From: Actinomycetes bacterium | GTDB lineage: Bacteria > Actinomycetota > Thermoleophilia > BMS3ABIN01 | Direction of reading: 5' to 3' | Length of the DNA stretch: 36,989 nucleotides | Assembly (NCBI GenBank): GCA_024275795.1 | Contig: JAJRYJ010000048.1 | Coordinates: 1-36,989, forward strand | Shown here: positions 6,413 to 13,445 of the stretch, piece after piece | Numbering within the stretch: the stretch's first letter is position 1 | How the letters are laid out: each line of letters starts with the position of its first letter | Notes under the pieces: generated by a model | What the model was told of the DNA's origin: nothing | What the model saw: only the letters and a program-made list of their open reading frames with translations | Databases searched by the model: none | Made by a program: the position numbers and the translations under genes

Positions 6413-8994
6413 CTCACGTCCGTCCCCAGCACCTCGTTGAAATAGCCGTTGTACAGCACCCGCTGGGAGGTCATGACGAAGCCGGGACTGCTCACCTCTA
6501 CCGGCCCGTTCATGATCCCGGCGAAGGTGGGGAATTCAGTAGCGCCGGCGGGCAGGGACCGGTTGTTGTAGCCGGGCATCGCGGTGCCGCCTATCTTGAT
6601 GGTGTATGTGGTGTCCGTGCCCGTGGGGTTGTTCACCAGTATCCAGTTGGTCATCCCGGGGCTCTGCTGGTCATACCAGGTCCACTGGTAGTCATGCAGC
6701 AGATCGGCGTAAGGATAACCCGGCACCTCCTCGAACGACGGTCCCCAGGTGGTGCGCAGGGAACAGATGGAGTCCAGCAGGCTGCTGTGACCCGGATTGG
6801 ACCAGGTCGTGACCTCGACCGGGCCGCCCTGCTGGTTGAACCTGGGCGTGATCTTCCCGCCTGGAGGAATATAACCGGCCGGCGTGCCGCCGTCTACGTC
6901 CTGGCTGCAGTCCGTATCGTCGCATACCACCGTCCCGGCGATCTTGATCTGGTAATACATGTTGGAGGCGGAAGGATTGGCTATCAGCACCCAGTTCCTG
7001 GCCCCCGGGGAAGTGTTGTCGTACCAGGTCCAGAGATAGTCGGGGTGCAGTTCAGCCGCCGGAATGCCCACCACCTCGTTGAAGGCGCCGCCGTAGTTGG
7101 ACAGTACCCGCTGGGAGGCCATCACCTTGGCCGGTATCAACCTGCCGCTGCTGGTCCAGGCCTGCACTTTCACCGGGCCGCCCATCTTATCGGGGAAGGT
7201 CTGGGTGATGTTGTCACCCGGCTGGATGATGCCGGAATACTCGACCGTGCCGGCGATGCTGATATCACAGAAGACGCTGAAGGCGTTAGGGTTGCTCACC
7301 AGCACCCAGTTTGTGTAGCCGGGGGAGAGCTGGTCGTACCATGTCCAGTAGAAGAGGTTGGAGAGCTTCTGCGCGTCGGTGCCGGGCACCTCTTCCAGGG
7401 AACTGCCGCCCTTGGGCCAGAGGGTGCGCTGGCTGACTACGGCCCTGGTCCCCGTGAGCGAACCCACATCCACGGGTCCGCCCATGACGCCGTTGTACCT
7501 GGGGGTGATGGACGAGCCCGGCGAGACCTGGCCCGACCCGGGCAGGACCCGCGGCGTGCCGGCGACTGCCAGGTTGAACCAGGCGCTGGTGACATAGGTC
7601 TCGGGGTTGGCCATCAGCACCCAGTTGTCCGAGTAGAGATCGTCGTACCAGGTGAAGAGGTAGTGGCGGCCGGTGGGGGTGATGAAGACATCCTGCTTCG
7701 AGTTGGTATCCCCGGACACCAGGTTGGATGCGGCAGATTGAAAGATTACAAAGCGGCCGTCAGCCGAGACCAGTGGATTGGCGCTGCCTCCGTTTGCCGC
7801 AGTGCCGGTGGAATCGACCGATATCAACCGGGTGGTAGCGGTCAGCATGTCCTCGAAGAAGATATCAGCGACGGAGCCGTTGGTGTCTCCGACGACTATA
7901 TCGGTGCCTATCGATGAATACACGATATATCGCCCATCTGCTGAAATGGAAGCACCGGAAGAAGGACCACTGGCGGCCAGGTTCTGGTTGACTGCGTTGG
8001 AGACCCGCTCCAGCGTTCCCCCTGTGATGTCCCTGCGGAAGATGTCGAACGACCCGTTGTTATCCCCCGTCACCCAGTTATTGGCAGCCGACTCGAAGAC
8101 GACATAGCGTCCATCGCTGGTGATGGACGGAAGCTGGCTGTCCCCGTTGCCCATGGTGCTGTTGCCGTACGAAACCAGCTGCAGGGTAGAGTCGCTGGCT
8201 TTCCAGCGGAAAACATCGGAAGAAGAATTACTGTCACCGATGACAAGATTGTCGGCATAGGAGTCGAAGGCAACGTAGCTGCCGTCTCCAGAGATCGCGG
8301 GGTGGTCGCTGACGTTGTTGCCTCCCGAAGATGCGACCTTGGTGGTGTGGGTCTGGGTATCCTCCCAGAAGACATCGTAGGTTCCATTGGTATCGCCCGG
8401 CAGGATGTCTGTGGCGGCGGACGTAAAGGCCACATAACGACCGTCGCCACTGATATCGGGATTGAAGCTGTCACCGTCGGTCGCGGCGCCCTGCCAGTCC
8501 TCGGAAACTTTAGCGATCGTGCCGGTTTGCGTATCCTTGATGAAAATATCGGGAGCGCCGTTGGTGTCGCCTGTGACCAGGTTGGTTGCATCAGACATGA
8601 ACGCTACATATCGGCCGTCGTCAGAGATGCTGCAGCTCTCGCTGTACGAGTCGCCGATACCATTGGGCCCGGTGGATATCAGCACAGGTGTGCCGGAGCC
8701 CTGGGTATCAAGCAGGAAAACATCCCAGGTCCCGTTAGTATCACCGCTTACGATATCTGTAGCGTAGGAATTGAAACAGATATAGCGGCCATCCGGTGAA
8801 ATATCGCCCACGAATGAATCGTCATCAGCAGGATCGTTGCTGAGGTCGTGCGTGACCAGTGAGATAATGCCGACTCCCGCAAAGCCGGGTGCAGCCGGCA
8901 GCAACACGAAGAAAATGGTTAATGCAAACGCGGAGATCGACTTCAGCAGAAATGAAATGCGGCCACGCCTGACCGTCACTGATGAGTGGCTCAT
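6409..8994 (-). CDS. Exported PD40/TolB-like seven-repeat propeller protein with C-terminal WTWYD repeat module
   Basis: This 861-residue exported protein starts with a basic n-region and hydrophobic segment ending PGFA (about residue 39). Seven repeats follow (about 45-445) with the pattern 'ISxDGRYVAFxSxATNLVxGDTNGxxDxFxxD'. This is the PD40/TolB style of beta-propeller, and each DTNG..D loop could bind calcium. Four WTWYD repeats (cores at residues 447, 550, 655 and 771) end the protein. The ATG at 8992-8994 has GGAGG six bases upstream and gives a clean signal peptide; an ATG at 9045 lacks a ribosome site. No sortase signal or transmembrane anchor is seen. It is convergent with the M23 gene, and the two stop codons share the TTAA at 6409-6412. 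Role unknown; surface or secreted binding protein inferred. Confidence 0.88.
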   Translation of the reverse strand: MSHSSVTVRRGRISFLLKSISAFALTIFFVLLPAAPGFAGVGIISLVTHDLSNDPADDDSFVGDISPDGRYICFNSYATDIVSGDTNGTWDVFLLDTQGSGTPVLISTGPNGIGDSYSESCSISDDGRYVAFMSDATNLVTGDTNGAPDIFIKDTQTGTIAKVSEDWQGAATDGDSFNPDISGDGRYVAFTSAATDILPGDTNGTYDVFWEDTQTHTTKVASSGGNNVSDHPAISGDGSYVAFDSYADNLVIGDSNSSSDVFRWKASDSTLQLVSYGNSTMGNGDSQLPSITSDGRYVVFESAANNWVTGDNNGSFDIFRRDITGGTLERVSNAVNQNLAASGPSSGASISADGRYIVYSSIGTDIVVGDTNGSVADIFFEDMLTATTRLISVDSTGTAANGGSANPLVSADGRFVIFQSAASNLVSGDTNSKQDVFITPTGRHYLFTWYDDLYSDNWVLMANPETYVTSAWFNLAVAGTPRVLPGSGQVSPGSSITPRYNGVMGGPVDVGSLTGTRAVVSQRTLWPKGGSSLEEVPGTDAQKLSNLFYWTWYDQLSPGYTNWVLVSNPNAFSVFCDISIAGTVEYSGIIQPGDNITQTFPDKMGGPVKVQAWTSSGRLIPAKVMASQRVLSNYGGAFNEVVGIPAAELHPDYLWTWYDNTSPGARNWVLIANPSASNMYYQIKIAGTVVCDDTDCSQDVDGGTPAGYIPPGGKITPRFNQQGGPVEVTTWSNPGHSSLLDSICSLRTTWGPSFEEVPGYPYADLLHDYQWTWYDQQSPGMTNWILVNNPTGTDTTYTIKIGGTAMPGYNNRSLPAGATEFPTFAGIMNGPVEVSSPGFVMTSQRVLYNGYFNEVLGTDVS
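6412..7665 (-). repeat. Four-unit WTWYD repeat module, copy 3
   Basis: Coding repeats on the minus strand with cores at about nt 7656 (FTWYD), 7347, 7032 and 6684. Unit 2 opens WTWYDQLSPGY, unit 4 opens WTWYDQQSPGM and the block ends Y-FNEVLGT, collinear with copies 1 and 2. Confidence 0.85.
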
Positions 8995-9139
8995 CCCAGG
9001 CCTCCTCCCGGGTCGGGAATGAATAATTATCAGCTGATTACTCAACGACCGAAAGCATGATCAACCATAAGCACCCGCGATCCTTACCGCAGAAACGATC
9101 TTCTGATACGCTCATCGGCTGCGGATAACCTTCCGCTTA

Positions 9140-9167
9140 CGGATAGTACGGCTAGCGGATAGTACGG
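9140..9167. repeat. Tandem 12-base repeat in the 9046-9177 intergenic region
   Basis: CGGATAGTACGG occurs at 9140-9151 and 9156-9167, a 16-base period. Related GCGGATA (9121) and ATCCGT (9173) elements flank it. It lies upstream of the minus-strand propeller gene and just past the end of the small Cys protein gene. It could be an operator or part of a weak stem-loop terminator. Confidence 0.5.
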
Positions 9168-9177
9168 AGGGCATCCG

Positions 9178-9375
9178 TCAATGCAGCGATGCGGCGCCGT
9201 TGATCTCGGCGGTCTCCGCCGGGGGAAGAATGGGGCCTTCCCACAACTTGCTTACGAACTTCTCCACCTCTTCGCCTGAGACCCAGTCGTGTTCGCCGTC
9301 CGGTGACTCTTCACACAGGCTGTCGAGGGGGAAGTTGGTAAGGTTCTCGCAGTGTTTACAGAGGTAGCATTCCAT
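9178..9375 (-). CDS. Small Cys-motif protein, function unknown
   Basis: A 65-residue protein that starts MECYLCKHCENL. Cys3, Cys6, Cys9 and Cys21 could bind a metal, although only one clear CxxCxxC cluster is present, so a full zinc ribbon is not certain. The middle is acidic and contains EHDWVSGEEVEKFVSKLW. The ATG at 9373-9375 has a strong AGGGGAGGA ribosome site about seven bases upstream, which is the main reason to call it a gene. No signal peptide or membrane segment is seen. It is transcribed toward the minus-strand propeller gene. I do not recognise the family. Confidence 0.65.
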   Translation of the reverse strand: MECYLCKHCENLTNFPLDSLCEESPDGEHDWVSGEEVEKFVSKLWEGPILPPAETAEINGAASLH

Positions 9376-9387
9376 CGTGATCCTCCC

Positions 9388-9594
9388 CTACTTGACAATC
9401 ATCGCAAGCCCGATTCGGTCTTGCTTCATCGTCGTCTGAGGTTCAGTTATCTCCGTGGAGCCTTTTTCCTTCAATTTCAGCAACATTACTGGAGACGCGG
9501 CAACATACCTGCCGGTACTTGTATATTGCCACCGGTTATATGATTTCAAACATTCCGGACAGAAACCATAGGGGGATTCCCCCTTTTGATTGTG
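9388..9594 (-). pseudogene. Open Cys-containing frame without a start codon, possible gene remnant
   Basis: The minus strand is open from a TGA within the tRNA-Glu region down to a TAG at 9388-9390. It reads SPYGFCPECLKSYNRWQY, then TSTGRYVAASPVMLLKLKEKG and EITEPQTTM. The CPEC pair and ordered composition look protein-like, and the frame ends 12 bases before the start of the small Cys protein. No ATG, GTG or TTG with a ribosome site opens the full frame; an internal ATG would give only 32 residues. It may be a remnant of a small zinc-binding protein or chance. Confidence 0.3.
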
Positions 9595-9600
9595 TATAAT
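9595..9600 (+). promoter_or_regulatory. -10 box for the tRNA-Glu / tRNA-Val transcript
   Basis: A perfect TATAAT ends 11 bases before tRNA-Glu. The -35 position is G-rich and does not match the consensus. The two tRNAs are 48 bases apart without a second promoter, so co-transcription is likely. Confidence 0.6.
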
Positions 9601-9611
9601 ATCGACTGCGT

Positions 9612-9687
9612 GCCCCCATCATCTAGCGGCCTAGGATACCGCCCTTTCAAGGCGGCGGCGGGGATTCGAATTCCCCTGGGGGCACCA
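9612..9687 (+). tRNA. tRNA-Glu (UUC)
   Basis: A 76-base cloverleaf. Acceptor GCCCCCA pairs with TGGGGGC, discriminator A, CCA encoded at 9685-9687. Anticodon stem CCGCC/GGCGG encloses CTTTCAA, anticodon TTC at 9646-9648. Confidence 0.97.
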
Positions 9688-9735
9688 TTTTTCCTTGCCG
9701 CGCCGGTTTCCGGGGTTTCATGGGTGCGGCCTCAT

Positions 9736-9811
9736 GGGCGATTAGCTCAGCTGGGAGAGCACCTGCCTTACAAGCAGGGGGTCAGTGGTTCGAATCCGCT
9801 ATCGCCCACCA
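9736..9811 (+). tRNA. tRNA-Val (UAC)
   Basis: A 76-base cloverleaf. Acceptor GGGCGAT pairs with ATCGCCC, discriminator A, CCA encoded at 9809-9811. Anticodon stem CCTGC/GCAGG encloses CTTACAA, anticodon TAC at 9769-9771. Confidence 0.97.
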
Positions 9812-9873
9812 TTCTGACTTATAATAAGTTGCTGTCTGGCATCTTTTCGGTAGGGTTATCGGGGGGAAGCGCC

Positions 9874-11691
9874 TCATTGGAGAACATCGAATGGCCGCAT
9901 CATGTCGTTGTCCTCGTGTTCAAGCATATGGCAATGGTAGATGTATCTGGCCGGGCCCTCAACCCCCTCAGGCACGTTGAATGGCACCACCAGGCGAAGT
10001 ACCTCGCCCGGCATTGACAAGGCCGTATCTTTCCAGCCTGCTTCCTCGGGCGGCGGCGGTACTGCCGGCCCGGTTAGGAAATCATCCGGCCCCATGATTG
10101 GGGCCGATTCAGCGAGATAGTCCTGATAAGCATACCAATACCCCCACTGGTCGAACGGTTGACGGTTTAACACCTGGAATTGCACCAGGTGGATATGGAA
10201 CGGGTGGGCATCCAGGGTGAAGTTGACGATTTCCCAGATCTCGGTTGTGCCCGCCCTGGGTGTTTCCTCAACCGGGTCATGGAAGAACCGTTCATTTATC
10301 AACCAGCCAATAACGCCATATTCCGGATCGTTCTGTTCTCCGAGGAAGAAGATGCGCTTGGGCAGCCCGGGAGTCGATGTGATGACAGGCATATCCGGTA
10401 GATTGAGTCTCTCGGCCTTAGTCGTATTGTCTACACCCTTAATGTCGCGATTGACGCGTACCTGCATCAGGTTATCCAGAATAATCTCCTCGCCGAAAGG
10501 ATATGCAGCCCTGGCATCGTTCCTCAACGTAAGCACAGTGCCTTTTTCGAACCCCGTGAGGTCCAGGATGATGTCGGCACGCTCTGCGGGGGCCAGACGA
10601 ACCTTCTCCAACTGTACCGGCACCGGCAAGAGACCGCCGTCGGTGCCGATAGCACTCACGGGATGCACGCTGCCAACGCCGTTGTTGCCCGGAGTGCCGG
10701 TTTTCTCAAACCAGAGGTTCCAGGTGCGGGCGTTTGATCCGTTCAGAAGCCTCAGCCGGTAACGGCGCGGCTCAGCATCCAGGAAGGGATAGATGCTTCC
10801 GTTTATGACGGGAGTGTCTCCGAAAATATGCAGGACCCATATCGGGTGAATCGGAGTCGTCCCGTTGGTCGGGTATGTCAGCAAGCCTTCCTCCGTGAGG
10901 AATCGGTCCTGGATGATCAGCGGTATCTCATATTCACCAGACGGCAACTCGAGGTTGTCCTCCTCTTCGTCACGGATGATATAAAGGCCAGACAGGCCCG
11001 CATAGACGTTCAGACGGGTTATATGCATGGCGTGGTCGTGGTACCAGAGCATTGTCGCCGGCTGGTCATTGGGATAGGTGAACTCGTTGCCATAGTGGCG
11101 GGGGCCAGTTTGGGAGCCTCCCGGTGTCGACCAGGCATCGGGCTGGCCGTCTGCCTCCGGCGCCACGAAGCAACCGTGCATATGGGTGATGGTGCGGACA
11201 TCAGGATACTCACGACCCTGGTAGATAGTCGGGTCTATGGCTTGCTGAAGCAGGTGGGTTCCGGGCAGGTCATCGTTAATCCACTTGATCCTTGTCTTGC
11301 GGCCCCGCCTGGCCTCTATGGTAGGGCCGGGGAAGCTGCCGCCGTAGCCCCAGACCGCTGTACGCGGCAACTGGCTATGCAGCTGCTGTTCGAACTGTGA
11401 CATGCGGATTTCGTAATAATCCGTGTCTGGATATCTTTCGGTTTCAGGGGCGAGTGTGTCCGGCACCGGCAACGGATCGATATACCGGTCGATCTGTGAC
11501 AGCGGACGGGTTACCTTTTCCTGAATCGTCTGTGTCTCGGTGATGGTCCCCGCCGGCGGCTGCCCTTCTTCACTACCGCAGCCGAATCCCAGCAGCGGCG
11601 GCACGACCAGTCCCACACCCGCCACGGCGCTGAGCCTAAGGAACTGTCGTCGTGAATAAGGTACAGGCTGCCACTTATCCATAATAGTCAT
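9874..11691 (-). CDS. TAT-exported multicopper oxidase, CotA/bilirubin-oxidase-like
   Basis: This 605-residue three-domain cupredoxin oxidase oxidises a substrate one electron at a time and reduces O2 to water. All four copper motifs are present: H170-M-H172-G, W-Y-H218-D-H220, HPFHIH near residue 540, and H586-C587-H588 with H592 and axial M597. The type 1 and trinuclear copper sites are therefore complete. The N terminus has a twin-arginine signal (SRRQFLRL, Arg14-Arg15), and a Cys at 38 after LLGFG could be lipidated, anchoring the enzyme outside the cell. The ATG at 11691 or the ATG at 11682 is likely the start: TTGGAA-17-TACAAT lies directly upstream, so the mRNA may be leaderless. A TTG at 11757 would break the signal peptide pattern. 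The gene is divergent from the RiPP-like precursor. The substrate cannot be read from sequence. Confidence 0.93.
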   Translation of the reverse strand: MTIMDKWQPVPYSRRQFLRLSAVAGVGLVVPPLLGFGCGSEEGQPPAGTITETQTIQEKVTRPLSQIDRYIDPLPVPDTLAPETERYPDTDYYEIRMSQFEQQLHSQLPRTAVWGYGGSFPGPTIEARRGRKTRIKWINDDLPGTHLLQQAIDPTIYQGREYPDVRTITHMHGCFVAPEADGQPDAWSTPGGSQTGPRHYGNEFTYPNDQPATMLWYHDHAMHITRLNVYAGLSGLYIIRDEEEDNLELPSGEYEIPLIIQDRFLTEEGLLTYPTNGTTPIHPIWVLHIFGDTPVINGSIYPFLDAEPRRYRLRLLNGSNARTWNLWFEKTGTPGNNGVGSVHPVSAIGTDGGLLPVPVQLEKVRLAPAERADIILDLTGFEKGTVLTLRNDARAAYPFGEEIILDNLMQVRVNRDIKGVDNTTKAERLNLPDMPVITSTPGLPKRIFFLGEQNDPEYGVIGWLINERFFHDPVEETPRAGTTEIWEIVNFTLDAHPFHIHLVQFQVLNRQPFDQWGYWYAYQDYLAESAPIMGPDDFLTGPAVPPPPEEAGWKDTALSMPGEVLRLVVPFNVPEGVEGPARYIYHCHMLEHEDNDMMRPFDVLQ

Positions 11692-11813
11692 GATTGTATA
11701 ACGGAGGAGCCCATCTTCCAAGGAATCGACAAATCTGCCGACAATCTGCCCGGGCAACTTGATGTGGGTGGAATCTAGGGGTTTACCACTATGTATTTAA
11801 TCCTGACTTGTTC

Positions 11814-11819
11814 TATAAT
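11814..11819 (+). promoter_or_regulatory. -10 box upstream of the RiPP-like precursor
   Basis: TATAAT about 90 bases before the precursor ATG, within an AT-rich stretch. No consensus -35 at 17 bases. It gives the precursor its own promoter and a long leader, divergent from the oxidase gene. Confidence 0.5.
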
Positions 11820-11885
11820 GTATAGACGTTGTGGGGGCGCCCGTGAGTGATCATCGTGAGTGACCCTCGAAAAGAATAGTTTTTT

Positions 11886-11900
11886 CCTCTAGCCAAGAGG
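11886..11900 (+). promoter_or_regulatory. Hairpin that overlaps the precursor ribosome-binding site
   Basis: CCTCT-AGCCA-AGAGG forms a five-pair stem whose 3' arm is the first half of the AGAGGGGG Shine-Dalgarno sequence, eight bases before the ATG. In the folded form ribosome access would be reduced, so translation could be controlled. The stem is short. Confidence 0.35.
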
Positions 11901-11908
11901 GGGCAATA

Positions 11909-12076
11909 ATGGCAAACAAGGAAGACGGAAGACGCATCGTGTACAAGAAACCCGAACTGACCAAGCTGGGCAATGTTGTGAACGTCACCTTCCACTCCCC
12001 CGAGTGGAACTGCAGTGTCGGTGACAGCAGCAGCGACTCATCCTGGGACCAGTACAGCGGCGACAGCTGCAGCTAG
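11909..12076 (+). CDS. RiPP-like precursor peptide with a lasso-type leader motif
   Basis: A 55-residue peptide. Residues 12-27 fit the lasso-peptide leader consensus YxxPxLxxxGxxxxxT at every fixed position: Y12, P15, L17, G21 and T27. In lasso precursors this motif is bound by the RRE protein and the Thr is the penultimate leader residue. The core would then start at His29 and is rich in Ser and Asp, with two Cys (35 and 54) and two Trp. It has no Gly/Ala/Ser/Cys at position 1 paired with Asp/Glu at 7-9, so a classical lasso ring is not evident. AGAGGGGG five bases before the ATG supports translation. No RRE, protease, cyclase or transporter gene is nearby, so partners must act in trans or the peptide is an orphan. 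The divergent copper oxidase and convergent membrane protein are not known RiPP enzymes. Confidence 0.7.
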   Translation: MANKEDGRRIVYKKPELTKLGNVVNVTFHSPEWNCSVGDSSSDSSWDQYSGDSCS

Positions 12077-12096
12077 GTCAATAGGCATAACTCGCC

Positions 12097-12112
12097 GCGG
12101 CCGACCGGCCGC
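12097..12112. terminator. GC hairpin between convergent genes
   Basis: GCGGCC-GACC-GGCCGC, six pairs with a four-base loop, followed on the plus strand by ACGATTTCTCTC. It sits 20 bases after the precursor stop and 12 bases after the stop of the convergent membrane-protein gene. The T tract is poor, so termination is plausible but not assured. Confidence 0.45.
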
Positions 12113-12124
12113 ACGATTTCTCTC

Positions 12125-12775
12125 CTACCACATCCCCGGGAGCACATCCCAGCCATTCCGCAGAATGGTGTTCATGACCGGTGTCTTGATCTCCATGGGC
12201 GTGAACTTGTAGTCATAGATCTTTCCCGGGCGGAAATTCTCGCGGATGCCCCACTGTTTGCCGATCTCCACCTCCATGTTGACGCCGCGGAAGAAGCCGC
12301 CCTTCAGGTGTACGTCTCCGGGGCCGGCCCCCCAGGATACGGACTTGTTCACATCGATGAGCGTGGCCCGGTGCCGCCGCGGGTCCAGCTTCACGTGCAG
12401 TTCGTAGGTGCCGGTCATTCCCGATTTCGCCATCAGCTCCCACCAGCGCGCGTCCACGTATCTCCAGGTGAAGACCAGCTTGTTGCCGCGCCCCTCGACC
12501 ATCACCGGCACGTCGAAATCATTGACTTCCAGCAGCTGGGCGCGGAGGTCGCCGGGACTGATTATTGGTCCCTCTCCCCGGTAGCGGAACACGGTCTTGG
12601 AGATAAAGTTGATATAGGGGATGAGTCCCGCCGAGCCCAGCACCAGTACCGTCAGCACCATGATGATTACCGCCAGGTCGTTATCCCGGTAGATGATGAG
12701 GAAGGGGAGCATCAGCACTCCCAGCCCCAGGATATAGAGAACGACCAGCCCGAAGGCCGCCAGCATCTGTTTCAA
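12125..12775 (-). CDS. Membrane protein with a cytosolic or exported C-terminal domain, function unknown
   Basis: A 216-residue protein with two N-terminal membrane segments (about residues 4-28 and 34-57) and a soluble domain of about 155 residues. That domain is rich in beta-type sequence and contains VFTWRYVDARWWELM and a GPGDVHLKGGFFRG segment. I do not recognise a family. The TTG at 12773-12775 is taken as start because AGGGGACAGG lies about nine bases upstream; the ATG at 12766 is the alternative and removes three residues. The gene is convergent with the precursor peptide, and its start is close to the divergent tRNA-Asp promoter. Confidence 0.75.
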   Translation of the reverse strand: MKQMLAAFGLVVLYILGLGVLMLPFLIIYRDNDLAVIIMVLTVLVLGSAGLIPYINFISKTVFRYRGEGPIISPGDLRAQLLEVNDFDVPVMVEGRGNKLVFTWRYVDARWWELMAKSGMTGTYELHVKLDPRRHRATLIDVNKSVSWGAGPGDVHLKGGFFRGVNMEVEIGKQWGIRENFRPGKIYDYKFTPMEIKTPVMNTILRNGWDVLPGMW

Positions 12776-12796
12776 AAGCCTGTCCCCTGTCGCAGG

Positions 12797-12825
12797 TTGT
12801 GAAAGTACGCCCGCGTGCGTAGAAT
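12797..12825 (+). promoter_or_regulatory. Sigma-70-type promoter of tRNA-Asp
   Basis: TTGTGA at 12797-12802, a 17-base spacer and TAGAAT at 12820-12825. The predicted start near 12832 is seven bases before the tRNA. Confidence 0.75.
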
Positions 12826-12838
12826 ATATCGATGGCGC

Positions 12839-12916
12839 GGGGGCGTAGTTCAGTTGGTTCAGAACGCCGGCCTGTCACGCCGGAGGTCGCGGGTTCGAGT
12901 CCCGTCGCTCCCGCCA
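12839..12916 (+). tRNA. tRNA-Asp (GUC)
   Basis: A 78-base cloverleaf. Acceptor GGGGGCG pairs with CGCTCCC (one G-U), discriminator G as usual for Asp, CCA encoded at 12914-12916. Anticodon stem CCGGC/GCCGG encloses CTGTCAC, anticodon GTC at 12874-12876. Confidence 0.97.
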
Positions 12917-12917
12917 G

Positions 12918-13370
12918 CTAATCCTCGCGGTGCGGAATCACCGTCACCGGCACCTTCGACCCGTGGATAACGTTGAAGGTCACGTTCCCCAGCACCGCCG
13001 CCGACAGCGCCCGGCGCCCGTGGGAGCCCATGACGATCTGGTCTATCCCCGACCGGTCCACTTCCGCCAGGATCTCCTCCCAGGCGTGACCCTCCACCAG
13101 CTTGGTATCCGCCGAGACGCCTGCGGCAGCCGCCTTGTCCAGCAGTTTGTTCAGGGCGTCATTGATGAACTGGTCTCGCTTCTCGACGATCTCGTTGATG
13201 TCGATGCTGACGCCGCTCTCGATGTCATAGGCGAAGGCGGGCGCATACTCATCGACGACGCTGAAGAACAGCAGCGAACCGCCGGTCTGTTGCACCAGGT
13301 CGATGGCGAAGTCCGCTGCAATCTCCGCCCGCTCGGAGCCATCCGTAGGTACCAGTATCTTTTTTGCCAT
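12918..13370 (-). CDS. Universal stress protein UspA family
   Basis: A 150-residue single-domain Usp protein. The N terminus AKKILVPTDGSE is the first strand and phosphate loop of the Usp fold. Near residues 116-130 it carries G-S-H-G, then nine residues and G-N, matching the ATP-binding Usp consensus G-x2-G-x9-G-(S/T/N). ATP binding is therefore likely. Such proteins help cells survive stress or growth arrest; the exact role is unknown. The ATG at 13370 has AAAGGA six bases upstream. The stop is two bases from the 3' end of the convergent tRNA-Asp, with no terminator between them. TAAAAT at 13414-13419 on the minus strand may be its -10 box. Confidence 0.92.
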   Translation of the reverse strand: MAKKILVPTDGSERAEIAADFAIDLVQQTGGSLLFFSVVDEYAPAFAYDIESGVSIDINEIVEKRDQFINDALNKLLDKAAAAGVSADTKLVEGHAWEEILAEVDRSGIDQIVMGSHGRRALSAAVLGNVTFNVIHGSKVPVTVIPHRED

Positions 13371-13427
13371 TGGTTTCCTTTCCGTTCGGCCGACAGTCTG
13401 AAGTTGTAATGGGATTTTATCCGCTTG

Positions 13428-13445
13428 GCCGGTTTTCTAACCGGC
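13428..13445. other. Hairpin around the stop codon of the lipoprotein gene
   Basis: GCCGGTT-TTCT-AACCGGC, seven perfect pairs, spans the TAG of the minus-strand lipoprotein gene. No T run follows, so it is more likely an mRNA end-stabilising structure than a terminator. Confidence 0.45.

Noticed and set aside
946..8994. The repeat proteins as substrates of the sortase-like protein
   Set aside because: Their C termini have no LPXTG-like motif, hydrophobic segment or basic tail, and the sortase lacks its catalytic residues.
9119..9177. CRISPR array
   Set aside because: Only two 12-base copies with 4-base gaps; no spacer-repeat structure.
11692..11757. TTG start for the multicopper oxidase
   Set aside because: It adds an acidic stretch before the twin-arginine signal and has no ribosome site.
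11909..12076. Calling the precursor a classical lasso peptide
   Set aside because: The core lacks a suitable first residue and an Asp/Glu at position 7-9 after the predicted cleavage, and no cyclase is nearby.
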